From Spirochaetota bacterium (GTDB taxonomy: Bacteria > Spirochaetota > JAAYUW01 > JAOAHJ01), in assembly GCA_026415295.1 (NCBI GenBank), contig JAOAHJ010000023.1, positions 62,001 through 126,000 of the forward strand: 64,000 nucleotides of DNA, written 5' to 3'. This document shows positions 56,556 to 64,000 of this stretch, piece by piece. Position 1 is the stretch's first letter. Each line of letters opens with the position of its first letter. The notes under the pieces are model-generated. The model saw only the letters and a program-made list of their open reading frames with translations. It searched no databases and had not been told where the DNA came from. A program made the position numbers and the translations under genes.

Positions 56556-56625
56556 AAATACCTCTTTTTGAAAATTGTTCAAAATTATTAGAATTTTTTT
56601 TAACTAATTCAAATTGTAACAAATA

Positions 56626-57147
56626 TTATTCAGATTGAGGAGTAGTCTCAACTTCTTCTACTGGAGCTTCAATTATATAAATTGAAGACCATTCTGGATG
56701 ATCCTCATAAAGTGCTGCTAAATTCCATAAATATTGAGGTATATCTTTTTCAAATTCTATATTTTTTTCAATTCTTTTTACTAAATTTTTACCATCATAA
56801 AATTCAAAAATAACATTTTTTTTATGCCATGGTACAACAATTTGTCCAGGAACTCCCACAAAATAAGTTAAAACATTTTCTTTGTAAATTTTCTTTTTAA
56901 AAATTTTAAACCAAATTTTATCCATAACCATCAAGAGAGGACTAGGTTCTACAGCAGAAATTATTTTGCATGTATACTTTGCAGGAATTTCTGTCCCATC
57001 TTTTGCAATAAATTTTTGATTTACAATATTTATAGTATGTCCTTTCCCAATATTATAAAGTGCAACACAAACTAAAATATATAAAATTATGAATATAAAT
57101 CTAATAAAGTTTCTAAAATTAAATATTTTCAATATATTTAATCTCAT
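56626..57147 (-). CDS. Small membrane-anchored protein of the transporter operon
   Basis: A 173-aa protein with one N-terminal transmembrane helix (about 14-33) and a beta-rich outer domain (NIVNQKFIAKDGTEIPAKYT, YFVGVPGQIVVPWHKKNVIF, then VEEVETTPQSE at the end). I recall similar small proteins beside comparable transporters in Treponema, but I cannot name a family with confidence. No catalytic motif is seen. AAAGGGAAG precedes the ATG. It lies between the second permease and the beta-galactosidase on the same strand. An accessory role in sugar uptake, perhaps an assembly or stability factor, is inferred only from its position. Confidence 0.65.
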   Translation of the reverse strand: MRLNILKIFNFRNFIRFIFIILYILVCVALYNIGKGHTINIVNQKFIAKDGTEIPAKYTCKIISAVEPSPLLMVMDKIWFKIFKKKIYKENVLTYFVGVPGQIVVPWHKKNVIFEFYDGKNLVKRIEKNIEFEKDIPQYLWNLAALYEDHPEWSSIYIIEAPVEEVETTPQSE

Positions 57148-57188
57148 ATTTCTTCCCTTTAATTATTCTTTCTAGTACATATTTCTAT

Positions 57189-58361
57189 TTATTTTACTTT
57201 ATTCTTATTAAGTTCATTAAACCTTATAGCCTCTCTCTCTTTCTGTTTTTCTTTAAATCTCTTCCAAGAATATAATACTAAAGCAATAGCTATAATTCCA
57301 TAAGAAACAAAAACTCTGAAATATTCACCAACTTGAGCATTTCCTATTAAATTCTTACCTGCCATAGGAGAAACTATGAACATTAAATGAAACAAAATAA
57401 CTCCAAGAAAAACATTACCAATAGAAGCATTACTAACTGTAGCACCTCCTACTAAAAGAGAAGCAGCAGCAAATTGTCCTGTTTGATCATGGCTATTATA
57501 AGTAGAAAGAGTCCCTATGTTTTGTAAAAATATTATTTGACCAATTGATGCAAGAACAGTAGATATAACAATAGCTATTAATCTAGTTCTATCTGCATTA
57601 ATACCTGAAGATTCCGCGATAAGTCTATCTTGACCTACAGCCCTCATGTCTTGACCAAGTTTAGTTTTAGTAAACCAAATAATAAAAAGACAAAACAAGA
57701 AAATTACTATATAAGTTCCTATTTGTAACTTAATGCCTGGATCAAAATCAGTTTGAAGTATATTAATTGGTATAAGATCATCTAAACATTGTCTTATCCC
57801 TTGTAAATTAACAGCATTTCTAATACCAAATCCTCTTGATAAAAGAATCAATTTATTTCGTATAGGAATAACAGGCCCCATTAAATATAAGACTACAAAT
57901 TGATAAAAACCATTCATAAAAAATCCAAGAATCATAGAAGTAACCATCTCTCTACCTTTTGATCTATTAAGTATATAACCACATAAAAACCCAAGAATAA
58001 CTGAAAATGGAATAGCAATTAAAATAGCTAAAAAAAATCCTGGTAATCCAACAATACTCCAATCTGTGATAAGTATCAATGAAATTTGTCCTGCCATTGC
58101 ACCTAAAACCATAGCAAAATTAATACCCATCCCAGCCATAATAGGTAAAAGAAGCGAAAGAACTAAAAAAGAGTTTCTTGCAAGTCTATTTAAAAGCTCA
58201 TTTACTAAATACTTCCATGAAAAACCAGAAGCAGGAATAGTTATTATTAAAAAAATAATGAACATTATAGGAACAGGGTATGAAATAAAAATCTTTTTAA
58301 GATTTTCATAAAATCTACTTAAAATATTACTTTTATTTATACTATTGATATTTTTATTCAT
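57189..58361 (-). CDS. ABC transporter permease (second)
   Basis: A 390-aa inner-membrane permease of the BPD_transp_2 (RbsC/YufQ-like) superfamily with about 8-10 helices. FLCGYILNRSKGREMVTSMI is the EAA-like contact with the ATPase, and ESSGINADRTRLIAIVISTV and AAASLLVGGATVSNASIGNV are typical of sugar and nucleoside permeases. It pairs with the neighbouring permease as a heterodimer. AGAGGAAAAT precedes the ATG, only 9 bases after the first permease gene. About 30 residues of N-terminal extension are hydrophilic. Its length is in the upper range of the family. Confidence 0.92.
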   Translation of the reverse strand: MNKNINSINKSNILSRFYENLKKIFISYPVPIMFIIFLIITIPASGFSWKYLVNELLNRLARNSFLVLSLLLPIMAGMGINFAMVLGAMAGQISLILITDWSIVGLPGFFLAILIAIPFSVILGFLCGYILNRSKGREMVTSMILGFFMNGFYQFVVLYLMGPVIPIRNKLILLSRGFGIRNAVNLQGIRQCLDDLIPINILQTDFDPGIKLQIGTYIVIFLFCLFIIWFTKTKLGQDMRAVGQDRLIAESSGINADRTRLIAIVISTVLASIGQIIFLQNIGTLSTYNSHDQTGQFAAASLLVGGATVSNASIGNVFLGVILFHLMFIVSPMAGKNLIGNAQVGEYFRVFVSYGIIAIALVLYSWKRFKEKQKEREAIRFNELNKNKVK

Positions 58362-58370
58362 ATTTTCCTC

Positions 58371-59414
58371 TTATCCTCTTACTTTTGTTTTTCTTGTTAA
58401 AGCATAAAGGATCATTCCCATAGATATAATTATTCTAAATATTTCTGACATGTCAGTTTTTAATGCACTATTTATTACTGATGGAGCCATTGTTAAGATT
58501 CCTTGAAAGAGAAAAGCTCCGATTAACACATTTGCTATGGTTGCTTTATGAACAGAAGCTCCTCCAAGTAAGATAGCAGCAACTGCTGGAAAACCCAGAT
58601 AAAAAGGCCCATTGTAAATTTGAATGAAACCATAACTTTGTTCATAAATTATTATACCTATAGCACCTAAAACTGTAGACATTATAACTGAAAGAGTTCT
58701 AATTTTATCTATATTAACACCAGATGCTCTTGCATAGTCAGGATTTGAGCCAACTGCAGTCATAGCAGTACCTGTTTTTGTGTGAAAAAAAGCCCAAATT
58801 AAAAAGCACATTAAAGCAAAAAACAAAAACATTCCTGTAGGGAAATAAAAATTTTCACCAATTCTAAAAGCTAAAATATCAGATAAAGCTGATTGCCAGA
58901 ATTTTTGAACAGATATAGTTGTTCTAAGTCCCTTCCCTGCATATCCCCAAACCATTACTGGGCTTTTAAAAGGCAATAATAACCACAAAATACAGAAAAA
59001 TGAAACAGAAGAAAATCCAACATAAGTTGCGATCATCATCTCATCACCTTTTACTTTATTTAAAAGATTGCCATATGCCCATCCAAATAAAATAGCAAAG
59101 GGTATTGCCATAAAAATTGCAGCAAAAAGACCAAAAATACCTGTTAGATTAAGTTCTATAGATAATAAGGCACCTAAAATACCAGCTAAATAACCAAGAG
59201 GTAAACCAAAATTTAAACCACAACCTGATTGAACCATAGGAACTAAAGCTAGTACCATAGTAGCATTCATACCAACTCTTACAAGAGTATCTGAAATAGA
59301 CCTAGCTAAATTTAGCTTAACAAGTGGTGCACAAGCGAAAAGAATTATTAAAAATATTCCTATAATAATCCTTGGCCATCCTGCTTTTTCTATAAATTTT
59401 TTAATACTATCCAT
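58371..59414 (-). CDS. ABC transporter permease (first)
   Basis: A 347-aa BPD_transp_2 permease, paralogous to the following one. WAYGNLLNKVKGDEMMIATY is the ATPase-contact loop, ARASGVNIDKIRTLSVIMST and FPAVAAILLGGASVHKATIA the conserved C-terminal blocks. I count about 9 hydrophobic helices. It lies 98 bases after the ATPase gene and 9 bases before the second permease, with AAAAGGATAAT before its ATG. Two different permeases with one double ATPase is the pattern of nucleoside (BmpA/Yuf-type) as well as some sugar importers. Confidence 0.93.
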   Translation of the reverse strand: MDSIKKFIEKAGWPRIIIGIFLIILFACAPLVKLNLARSISDTLVRVGMNATMVLALVPMVQSGCGLNFGLPLGYLAGILGALLSIELNLTGIFGLFAAIFMAIPFAILFGWAYGNLLNKVKGDEMMIATYVGFSSVSFFCILWLLLPFKSPVMVWGYAGKGLRTTISVQKFWQSALSDILAFRIGENFYFPTGMFLFFALMCFLIWAFFHTKTGTAMTAVGSNPDYARASGVNIDKIRTLSVIMSTVLGAIGIIIYEQSYGFIQIYNGPFYLGFPAVAAILLGGASVHKATIANVLIGAFLFQGILTMAPSVINSALKTDMSEIFRIIISMGMILYALTRKTKVRG

Positions 59415-59512
59415 ATATTATCCTTTTATTTAATAATTAAACTATTAAAAATTTTTTCAATCCTTGTTAAATATTAATATCATTTAAACTTAAATCTACT
59501 AAATAAATAAAA

Positions 59513-61093
59513 CTAAACTTTTTGTCCAACCATTAATAAACCAAAATCATCTAAGCTTGAATCGGATGGTAATATTCCAGAAACCCTTCCATCATCAACA
59601 ATTGCTATCCTGTCACAAATTGATCTTAGCTCTTCAAGCTCAGATGAAATTATAACTATAGTAGTTCCATGTTCTCTATTATATTCTTTAATTGTTTCAA
59701 GAACCAGTTTTTTAGCACCAACATCAATTCCTCTTGTCGGTTCAGAAACAAAAAGAACCTTTGGGTTTAAAGCAAAAGCCTTTGCAAGACACACTTTTTG
59801 TTGATTCCCTCCTGATAATTCCTGGACATTTTGTTTTGAACTTACACATTTTATTTCAAACTTTTTGATATAATAATTAGCTAGCTCTTCAAGTTCCCTA
59901 TCATTTCTCCACTTTATTAAACCTCCTAGTAAATTTTTAATATATTTATTTTGAATTTGCATTGCAGTAAAACCAATATTCCAATCTATTGGCTCTTCAA
60001 GAAGTAATCCTACGCCTCTCCTATCTTCAGATACAAAAGCAAAACCGTTTTCTATTACTTTTTTAGTATTATTTATATCAATTTTTTTGCCTTCAAAATA
60101 TACTTCACCACCAGATGGATATAATCCCATTATTCCATTAGGTATACCGAGTTTCCCTTGACCAGCCAATCCTCCTATTCCAAATATTTCTCCCTTATAA
60201 ACATCAAAAGAAACATCATAAACATTCTCCCCAGGCATATCGACCCATAAATTTCTAACTTCTAATAAAGGTTTCTCATTATAAGTATTTAAATTTGTTC
60301 TCCTTTTTGCTTCCTCTTTAATCTCCCTACCTACCATCCAATGAACTATCTGTTTCATATCAGTATTTTTAGTTTTTGCCTCACCTACAACTTTACCATC
60401 TCTCAATACAACAATTCTATCTGAAACACTTAGAACCTCATTTAATCTATGACTTATAAAAATTACTGAAATTCCTTTTTTAGCTAAATTTCTTAATGAA
60501 GTTAATAATATTTCTGCTTCTTTCTCAGTTAATACAGCAGTAGGCTCATCTAATATGAGTATTTTCGTAGTTTCCCTTTCCAATTCTCTTGCAATTTCAG
60601 TAAACTGTTTATGACCAACAGGCATTTCTGAAACAAGCATATCTGGATCTATATTAATTCCTAGCATTTCAATTGCTTTGGAAGCTCTATTTCTAAGTTC
60701 AACAAAATCAATAGTTTTCATTCTTTCACCAAAAAGCTCAACTAAGAAATTGTATTTTAATGGTTCCTTATTTAAACAAATATTTTCTTTTGCAGTAAAG
60801 CCAGGTAATAATGAAAACTCTTGATGAACCATTCCTATTCCTGCATTTATAGCTTCAAAAGGTGAATTAAACTCACATTTTTTATCTTCAATAAGTATTT
60901 CTCCCCTATATCCACCAGTTTGATTAATTATTGGCATTCCAAAAAGAATTTTCATTAGCGTACTTTTACCTGCCCCATTTTCACCTACAAGGCCGAGAAC
61001 TTCGCCTTTTTCAAGATATAAATTTACATTGTTTAAAACTACATTTCCAAAAAAATCTTTTGTTATATTTTTCATTTCAAGAATTTTTCCCAT
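59513..61093 (-). CDS. ABC transporter ATP-binding protein, two nucleotide-binding domains
   Basis: A 526-aa ATPase of the RbsA/MglA/YufO type with two domains. The first has GENGAGKSTLMKILF, the signature region PVGHKQFTEIARELERETTK (degenerate) and ILILDEPTAVL. The second has GGLAGQGKLGIPNG, a degenerate P-loop, LSGGNQQKVCLAKA and LFVSEPTRGIDVGAKK, with Ser-Glu in Walker B. Such asymmetry, with one weak P-loop, is usual in this group. It energises import by the two permeases. AAGAGGTATTTTT precedes the ATG. A 290-base gap with a terminator separates it from the lipoprotein gene upstream. Confidence 0.94.
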   Translation of the reverse strand: MGKILEMKNITKDFFGNVVLNNVNLYLEKGEVLGLVGENGAGKSTLMKILFGMPIINQTGGYRGEILIEDKKCEFNSPFEAINAGIGMVHQEFSLLPGFTAKENICLNKEPLKYNFLVELFGERMKTIDFVELRNRASKAIEMLGINIDPDMLVSEMPVGHKQFTEIARELERETTKILILDEPTAVLTEKEAEILLTSLRNLAKKGISVIFISHRLNEVLSVSDRIVVLRDGKVVGEAKTKNTDMKQIVHWMVGREIKEEAKRRTNLNTYNEKPLLEVRNLWVDMPGENVYDVSFDVYKGEIFGIGGLAGQGKLGIPNGIMGLYPSGGEVYFEGKKIDINNTKKVIENGFAFVSEDRRGVGLLLEEPIDWNIGFTAMQIQNKYIKNLLGGLIKWRNDRELEELANYYIKKFEIKCVSSKQNVQELSGGNQQKVCLAKAFALNPKVLFVSEPTRGIDVGAKKLVLETIKEYNREHGTTIVIISSELEELRSICDRIAIVDDGRVSGILPSDSSLDDFGLLMVGQKV

Positions 61094-61334
61094 TAAAAAT
61101 ACCTCTTTTTATATTTAATTATAATTTGCTAACGAATAAAATTAAAATAATTAATTTTAACTAAAAATTAACGCCACTATAATAAATTAATTAAATTCAT
61201 AATAAAAAAAATTACTAATTTTAATAAAATTTTTAATCAAAAATATTATTTTACTACATTAAACCTTACAATTGTCTTATAATTGTTAATAATTAAAAAC
61301 TTTATTTTAAAAATTCTTTAAAAAAATAAATAAA

Positions 61335-61366
61335 AAGGCATAAGAGCTTTTAGCTCTTATGCCTTA
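61335..61366 (-). terminator. Strong hairpin terminator between lipoprotein and ATPase genes
   Basis: AAGGCATAAGAGCT (61335-61348) and AGCTCTTATGCCTT (61352-61365) are perfect 14-base inverted repeats around TTT. On the minus strand the stem is followed by TTTATTTATTTTTT. It lies just after the lipoprotein stop and before the ATPase gene, so most transcripts should end after the binding protein. Confidence 0.93.
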
Positions 61367-61386
61367 TAAAAACCAATTTAATAAAA

Positions 61387-62589
61387 TTATTTAATTTTAA
61401 AATATTTTTCAGGAACTACTTCTTTTGTCATACCAAGATAACCTAAACCAAATACATAAGTGTCTTGATATAATAAAACATGGTTCTTCTTCTGTTCTCC
61501 AGTAGCCATGTCTATATAATATGAACCATTCCATTCAGCACCAGGAGTAAACTTCATATATGCATCCATTAAATCTTTAAAGTTTTCAAGTTTTGCAACA
61601 CCTTCAATTATTCTTTTTGCAAATTCACCTAAACCTGCTGTTGTTGTATAACCATAAGAGTAAGCCCATGTACCCATTCTTTTAGCTCCACCTGCTGCAA
61701 TTACAGCATCTTCAACTTTTTTTAGAATTGCTGGCCAATTTCCTGCTTCTTTAGAAAGATCTATTCCTAAAGCACCAGGATACCCCATTAAAGGTGATGG
61801 TAAATCTGCTTCAACAAAGAAACCCCCAAGTTCAGCAATTCTCTTTAACAATGGTTCAGTATGAGCATCATTTGTACAGAAGAAAGCAGCTTTTTTCCCA
61901 TATTTCTGTAACCATTGTGGTACTTTTTCTAAAATATATTGTTGAGCTCCTGCAACACCTACATCTGTTGTTGGATCTGGAGCTGTTTCAAAAGCAAATT
62001 TTAATCCCAAATCTTTACAAGCTTCTTGCATTATATTTCTTCTTCTTGAAAGAAGTTCATAACTCATATGTCTTGGGAATGAAATATGAACAAAAGTGTC
62101 TGCTCCCATTTTTTTTGCTGCTAAAATAATTAAATAGCCTCTTGCTACATTATCAGCATTAACTGCTAAATCAGCAACACTTTCAATAACATTTGGATCT
62201 TCATGTGGTTCACCAGCAAACAAAAGTATTTTTCTATTCGGATATTTTTCTCTAATTCTTCTAAAAGCTTCAGTAGTTCCTGGAACAGCTTGATTTACAA
62301 TAATTGCTTTCATCAATGGATCATCTGCTAAAGCTACTATTTGAGATATAGTTGTTTCCATTTCTGAAGTAAAATTATCTGGGTAAGTAATATGTTTGAT
62401 CATTCCTCCTTTATCAGCATCACCATAAAGAGCTATCAATGCTTCCGCACCTCTAAGATCATCTTCACTTTGAGATACAGTACCTGTTACAATACCAATG
62501 TGAAATTTAGCTTTTGCAGCTTTTTTGCCACAGGAAAAAGAAAACAAAACAAGAAAAATAACAAGTAAAACTACTAAAAATTTTTTCAT
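61387..62589 (-). CDS. DUF3798 substrate-binding lipoprotein
   Basis: A 400-aa predicted lipoprotein: MKKFLVVLLVIFLVLFSFSC ends at the lipobox Cys (residue 20). The mature part has the periplasmic-binding type I appearance (FHIGIVTGTVSQSEDDLRGA, KILLFAGEPHEDPNVIESVA, VHISFPRHMSYELLSRRR, FFCTNDAHTEPLLKRIAELG, AWAYSYGYTTTAGLGEFA-like end) that I associate with the DUF3798 family. It should bind the substrate and deliver it to the two permeases. The beta-galactosidase in the same gene group suggests a galactoside, while the transporter architecture also fits nucleosides. AAGAAGGAGATTTCT precedes the ATG. A consensus promoter lies upstream and a strong terminator downstream, which should give it excess expression over the other parts. 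Confidence 0.85.
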   Translation of the reverse strand: MKKFLVVLLVIFLVLFSFSCGKKAAKAKFHIGIVTGTVSQSEDDLRGAEALIALYGDADKGGMIKHITYPDNFTSEMETTISQIVALADDPLMKAIIVNQAVPGTTEAFRRIREKYPNRKILLFAGEPHEDPNVIESVADLAVNADNVARGYLIILAAKKMGADTFVHISFPRHMSYELLSRRRNIMQEACKDLGLKFAFETAPDPTTDVGVAGAQQYILEKVPQWLQKYGKKAAFFCTNDAHTEPLLKRIAELGGFFVEADLPSPLMGYPGALGIDLSKEAGNWPAILKKVEDAVIAAGGAKRMGTWAYSYGYTTTAGLGEFAKRIIEGVAKLENFKDLMDAYMKFTPGAEWNGSYYIDMATGEQKKNHVLLYQDTYVFGLGYLGMTKEVVPEKYFKIK

Positions 62590-62627
62590 AGAAATCTCCT
62601 TCTTAAAAGTTTTGAATTGCTACTATC

Positions 62628-62655
62628 ATTTAAATATTATTTAGTAAATTGTCAA
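62628..62655 (-). promoter_or_regulatory. Promoter of the DUF3798 lipoprotein gene
   Basis: On the minus strand, TTGACA (62655-62650), a 16-base spacer and TTAAAT (62633-62628) resemble the vegetative promoter. The -35 hexamer is perfect and the -10 is moderate. The lipoprotein ATG is about 40 bases downstream. Confidence 0.45.
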
Positions 62656-62694
62656 TAATTTTTATAAAAATTATTATTTTATAATAAAAATTAT

Positions 62695-64000
62695 TTAAAA
62701 ATAAAAACTTAATTCAAAAGATATAGTTAGAGGGAAATTTAATTCAAGGGCACTTCTATTATTAACATTAAATTGGTTTTCTCCAAATTCATTTCCAATA
62801 TCTAAAATATTATAAAATGCAATCTTTAAAAAATTATTAATATTAATTATTAAATCTATTCTCCATAAACTATCTTCCCTTGGACCTCCTTTAATTCCAT
62901 ATATATTTTCTGCTTGAATTGTATCAAACAAATAAGCTATTTGGCCTGATGAACTTTGAAATATTCTATAAAAAGAAAATGGTTGGCCATCTTTGTATCT
63001 TATATTAATGTAACACCAAATTTCATCTAATATCCTAAATCCCATAATAAAATTAAAAATATATGCCCTATCATTGTCTGTTCTTCCATAAGAAGTCTTG
63101 TCAAAATATGAATAATAAGTATTAGGATTAGCAAAGGAATAATCAAGAGCAAGTAAATCATTGTTAGAAAATCCATTCCCAAAAGTTGTCACCCCTACTA
63201 CCTGATGGGTTTTAAAAGCTGTTTTAATAAATAATTTTTGATCTATTAAATATATAAGTTCTATTTTCCCAGATATCGAATAATCAAGGTACCTATTATC
63301 ACTATTTTTTAAAATATAATATTTTTCACCTTCTTTATAAAAATAAACTATTGTTTCGTTTATATTTTCATAATACATATACTTATTAATATCATCATCA
63401 AATACTAAAATAAACTTGTTTAATATTATTTTACCTGAAAATTCTAAATTTATTGTAAAGTTATTATTAATGATAAAATCAGTTCCAAAAATTGCTCCAT
63501 AAATAGATGGTAATTTAAGTTTATTATCTACCTTTGTGAATTTACCTCCCAATGTATTTATTAATATAAAATCATTATTGTTATTTTTATAATATACATA
63601 AACATCAAAAAAATTAGGATTTAAATATTTTAAATATTCAAAATTTAAGTATACATTTTGTTTATAAATATAAAAATAAGGAGAAACCTTTTTATCTTTT
63701 TTAATATTAGCTAGTTTTATTTCAAAAAAAGGTGAAACTAAAAATAAATTATTTAATAAATTATTATTCAAATATAAATTTATCCCTAACCCTGCATTAA
63801 TTGATAATATATAGTTACTCAATAAACTTAAATTGGAACTAAAGAATATTTCATTTATTGAATTATAAAATAATTGTTTTTCATAATTTATATTAATTTT
63901 ACCATATTCAGCATTCTGATAATAAATTTTGTTTTCAATTGAATCATTATAATAATTAAAAATAAAAAATGTATTTCTAGTATTAAATTTCAGTTTAAAT
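62695..64000 (-). CDS. Outer-membrane beta-barrel-like protein, 5' end missing
   Basis: The reading frame is open from the stop at 62695 to the window edge (over 430 codons), so the real gene starts outside; the TTG at 63822 is not a credible start. The sequence consists of short alternating strands rich in Tyr, Phe and Asn separated by polar turns (NILDIGNEFGENQFNVNNRS, FNFIMGFRILDEIWCYINIR), and ends LTISFELSFYF with a C-terminal Phe, the pattern of outer-membrane beta-barrels recognised by BamA. I see no TonB box or plug in this part. Function is unknown; a channel, receptor or polysaccharide-related barrel is possible. It lies upstream of the DUF3798 lipoprotein, on the same strand, 105 bases away. 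Confidence 0.7.
   Translation of the reverse strand, partial: FKLKFNTRNTFFIFNYYNDSIENKIYYQNAEYGKININYEKQLFYNSINEIFFSSNLSLLSNYILSINAGLGINLYLNNNLLNNLFLVSPFFEIKLANIKKDKKVSPYFYIYKQNVYLNFEYLKYLNPNFFDVYVYYKNNNNDFILINTLGGKFTKVDNKLKLPSIYGAIFGTDFIINNNFTINLEFSGKIILNKFILVFDDDINKYMYYENINETIVYFYKEGEKYYILKNSDNRYLDYSISGKIELIYLIDQKLFIKTAFKTHQVVGVTTFGNGFSNNDLLALDYSFANPNTYYSYFDKTSYGRTDNDRAYIFNFIMGFRILDEIWCYINIRYKDGQPFSFYRIFQSSSGQIAYLFDTIQAENIYGIKGGPREDSLWRIDLIININNFLKIAFYNILDIGNEFGENQFNVNNRSALELNFPLTISFELSFYF

Noticed and set aside
1-64000. tRNA or rRNA genes, riboswitches, CRISPR, insertion sequences and prophage
   Set aside because: Stable RNA genes should stand out as GC-rich patches in this sequence; the GC-rich patches I found are terminators, flagellin genes and ordinary motifs. 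No repeated spacer array, transposase or integrase was seen. This is by eye only.

Overview
The window is very AT-rich, and G+C by eye is far below 40% almost everywhere. The gene content points to a motile diderm spirochaete. There are three tandem FlaB-type flagellins, two large methyl-accepting chemotaxis proteins, a TPR membrane protein resembling the spirochaete flagellar collar protein FlcA, a DUF3798 lipoprotein ABC transporter of the kind I associate with Treponema relatives, and a Kdo transferase. A deep-branching AT-rich lineage such as Brevinematia/Exilispira is my inference and not something the sequence proves.

Left part (1-11.4 kb): a truncated aminotransferase and a lytic transglycosylase on the minus strand, then a Memo-family protein, a TrmI tRNA methyltransferase and two tandem MutS-like ATPases on the plus strand. 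Next comes the most unusual locus of the window: a secreted 157-aa protein divergent from a lipoprotein cyanophycinase and a YfcC-type transporter. The transporter's extra C-terminal domain is clearly homologous to the secreted protein, which suggests an envelope system for degrading and taking up an arginine-rich or beta-aspartyl peptide. A TldD/TldE (PmbA) peptidase pair follows at 11.7-14.5 kb.

Motility part (14.5-35 kb): a sigma-28-like promoter, a 10-codon leader ORF and three flagellin genes whose leaders carry paired GGA motifs like CsrA sites. Further on are an MCP, ComF, thioredoxin reductase, YjbQ, a C-terminal processing protease, the FlcA-like TPR protein, Kdo transferase, guanylate kinase, a starch-synthase-like glycosyltransferase, a second MCP and a DUF362 ferredoxin protein.

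Housekeeping part (35-54 kb): archaeal-type aspartyl-tRNA synthetase, GuaB, a REC-HATPase regulator overlapping a PAP2 phosphatase, an orphan protein, PyrB/PyrI, HU, a 982-aa radical SAM-GT2 fusion, Apt, and the classical rpmH-rnpA-yidD-yidC-jag-mnmE run, here without dnaA or mnmG and followed by a PatB-type lyase.

Right part (54-64 kb): a minus-strand transport operon. It runs from the DUF3798 lipoprotein through a strong hairpin terminator to a two-domain ATPase, two permeases, a small membrane-anchored protein, a GH42 beta-galactosidase and a nitroreductase. An incomplete beta-barrel-like protein runs off the right edge. I saw no tRNA, rRNA, insertion sequence, prophage or CRISPR array.
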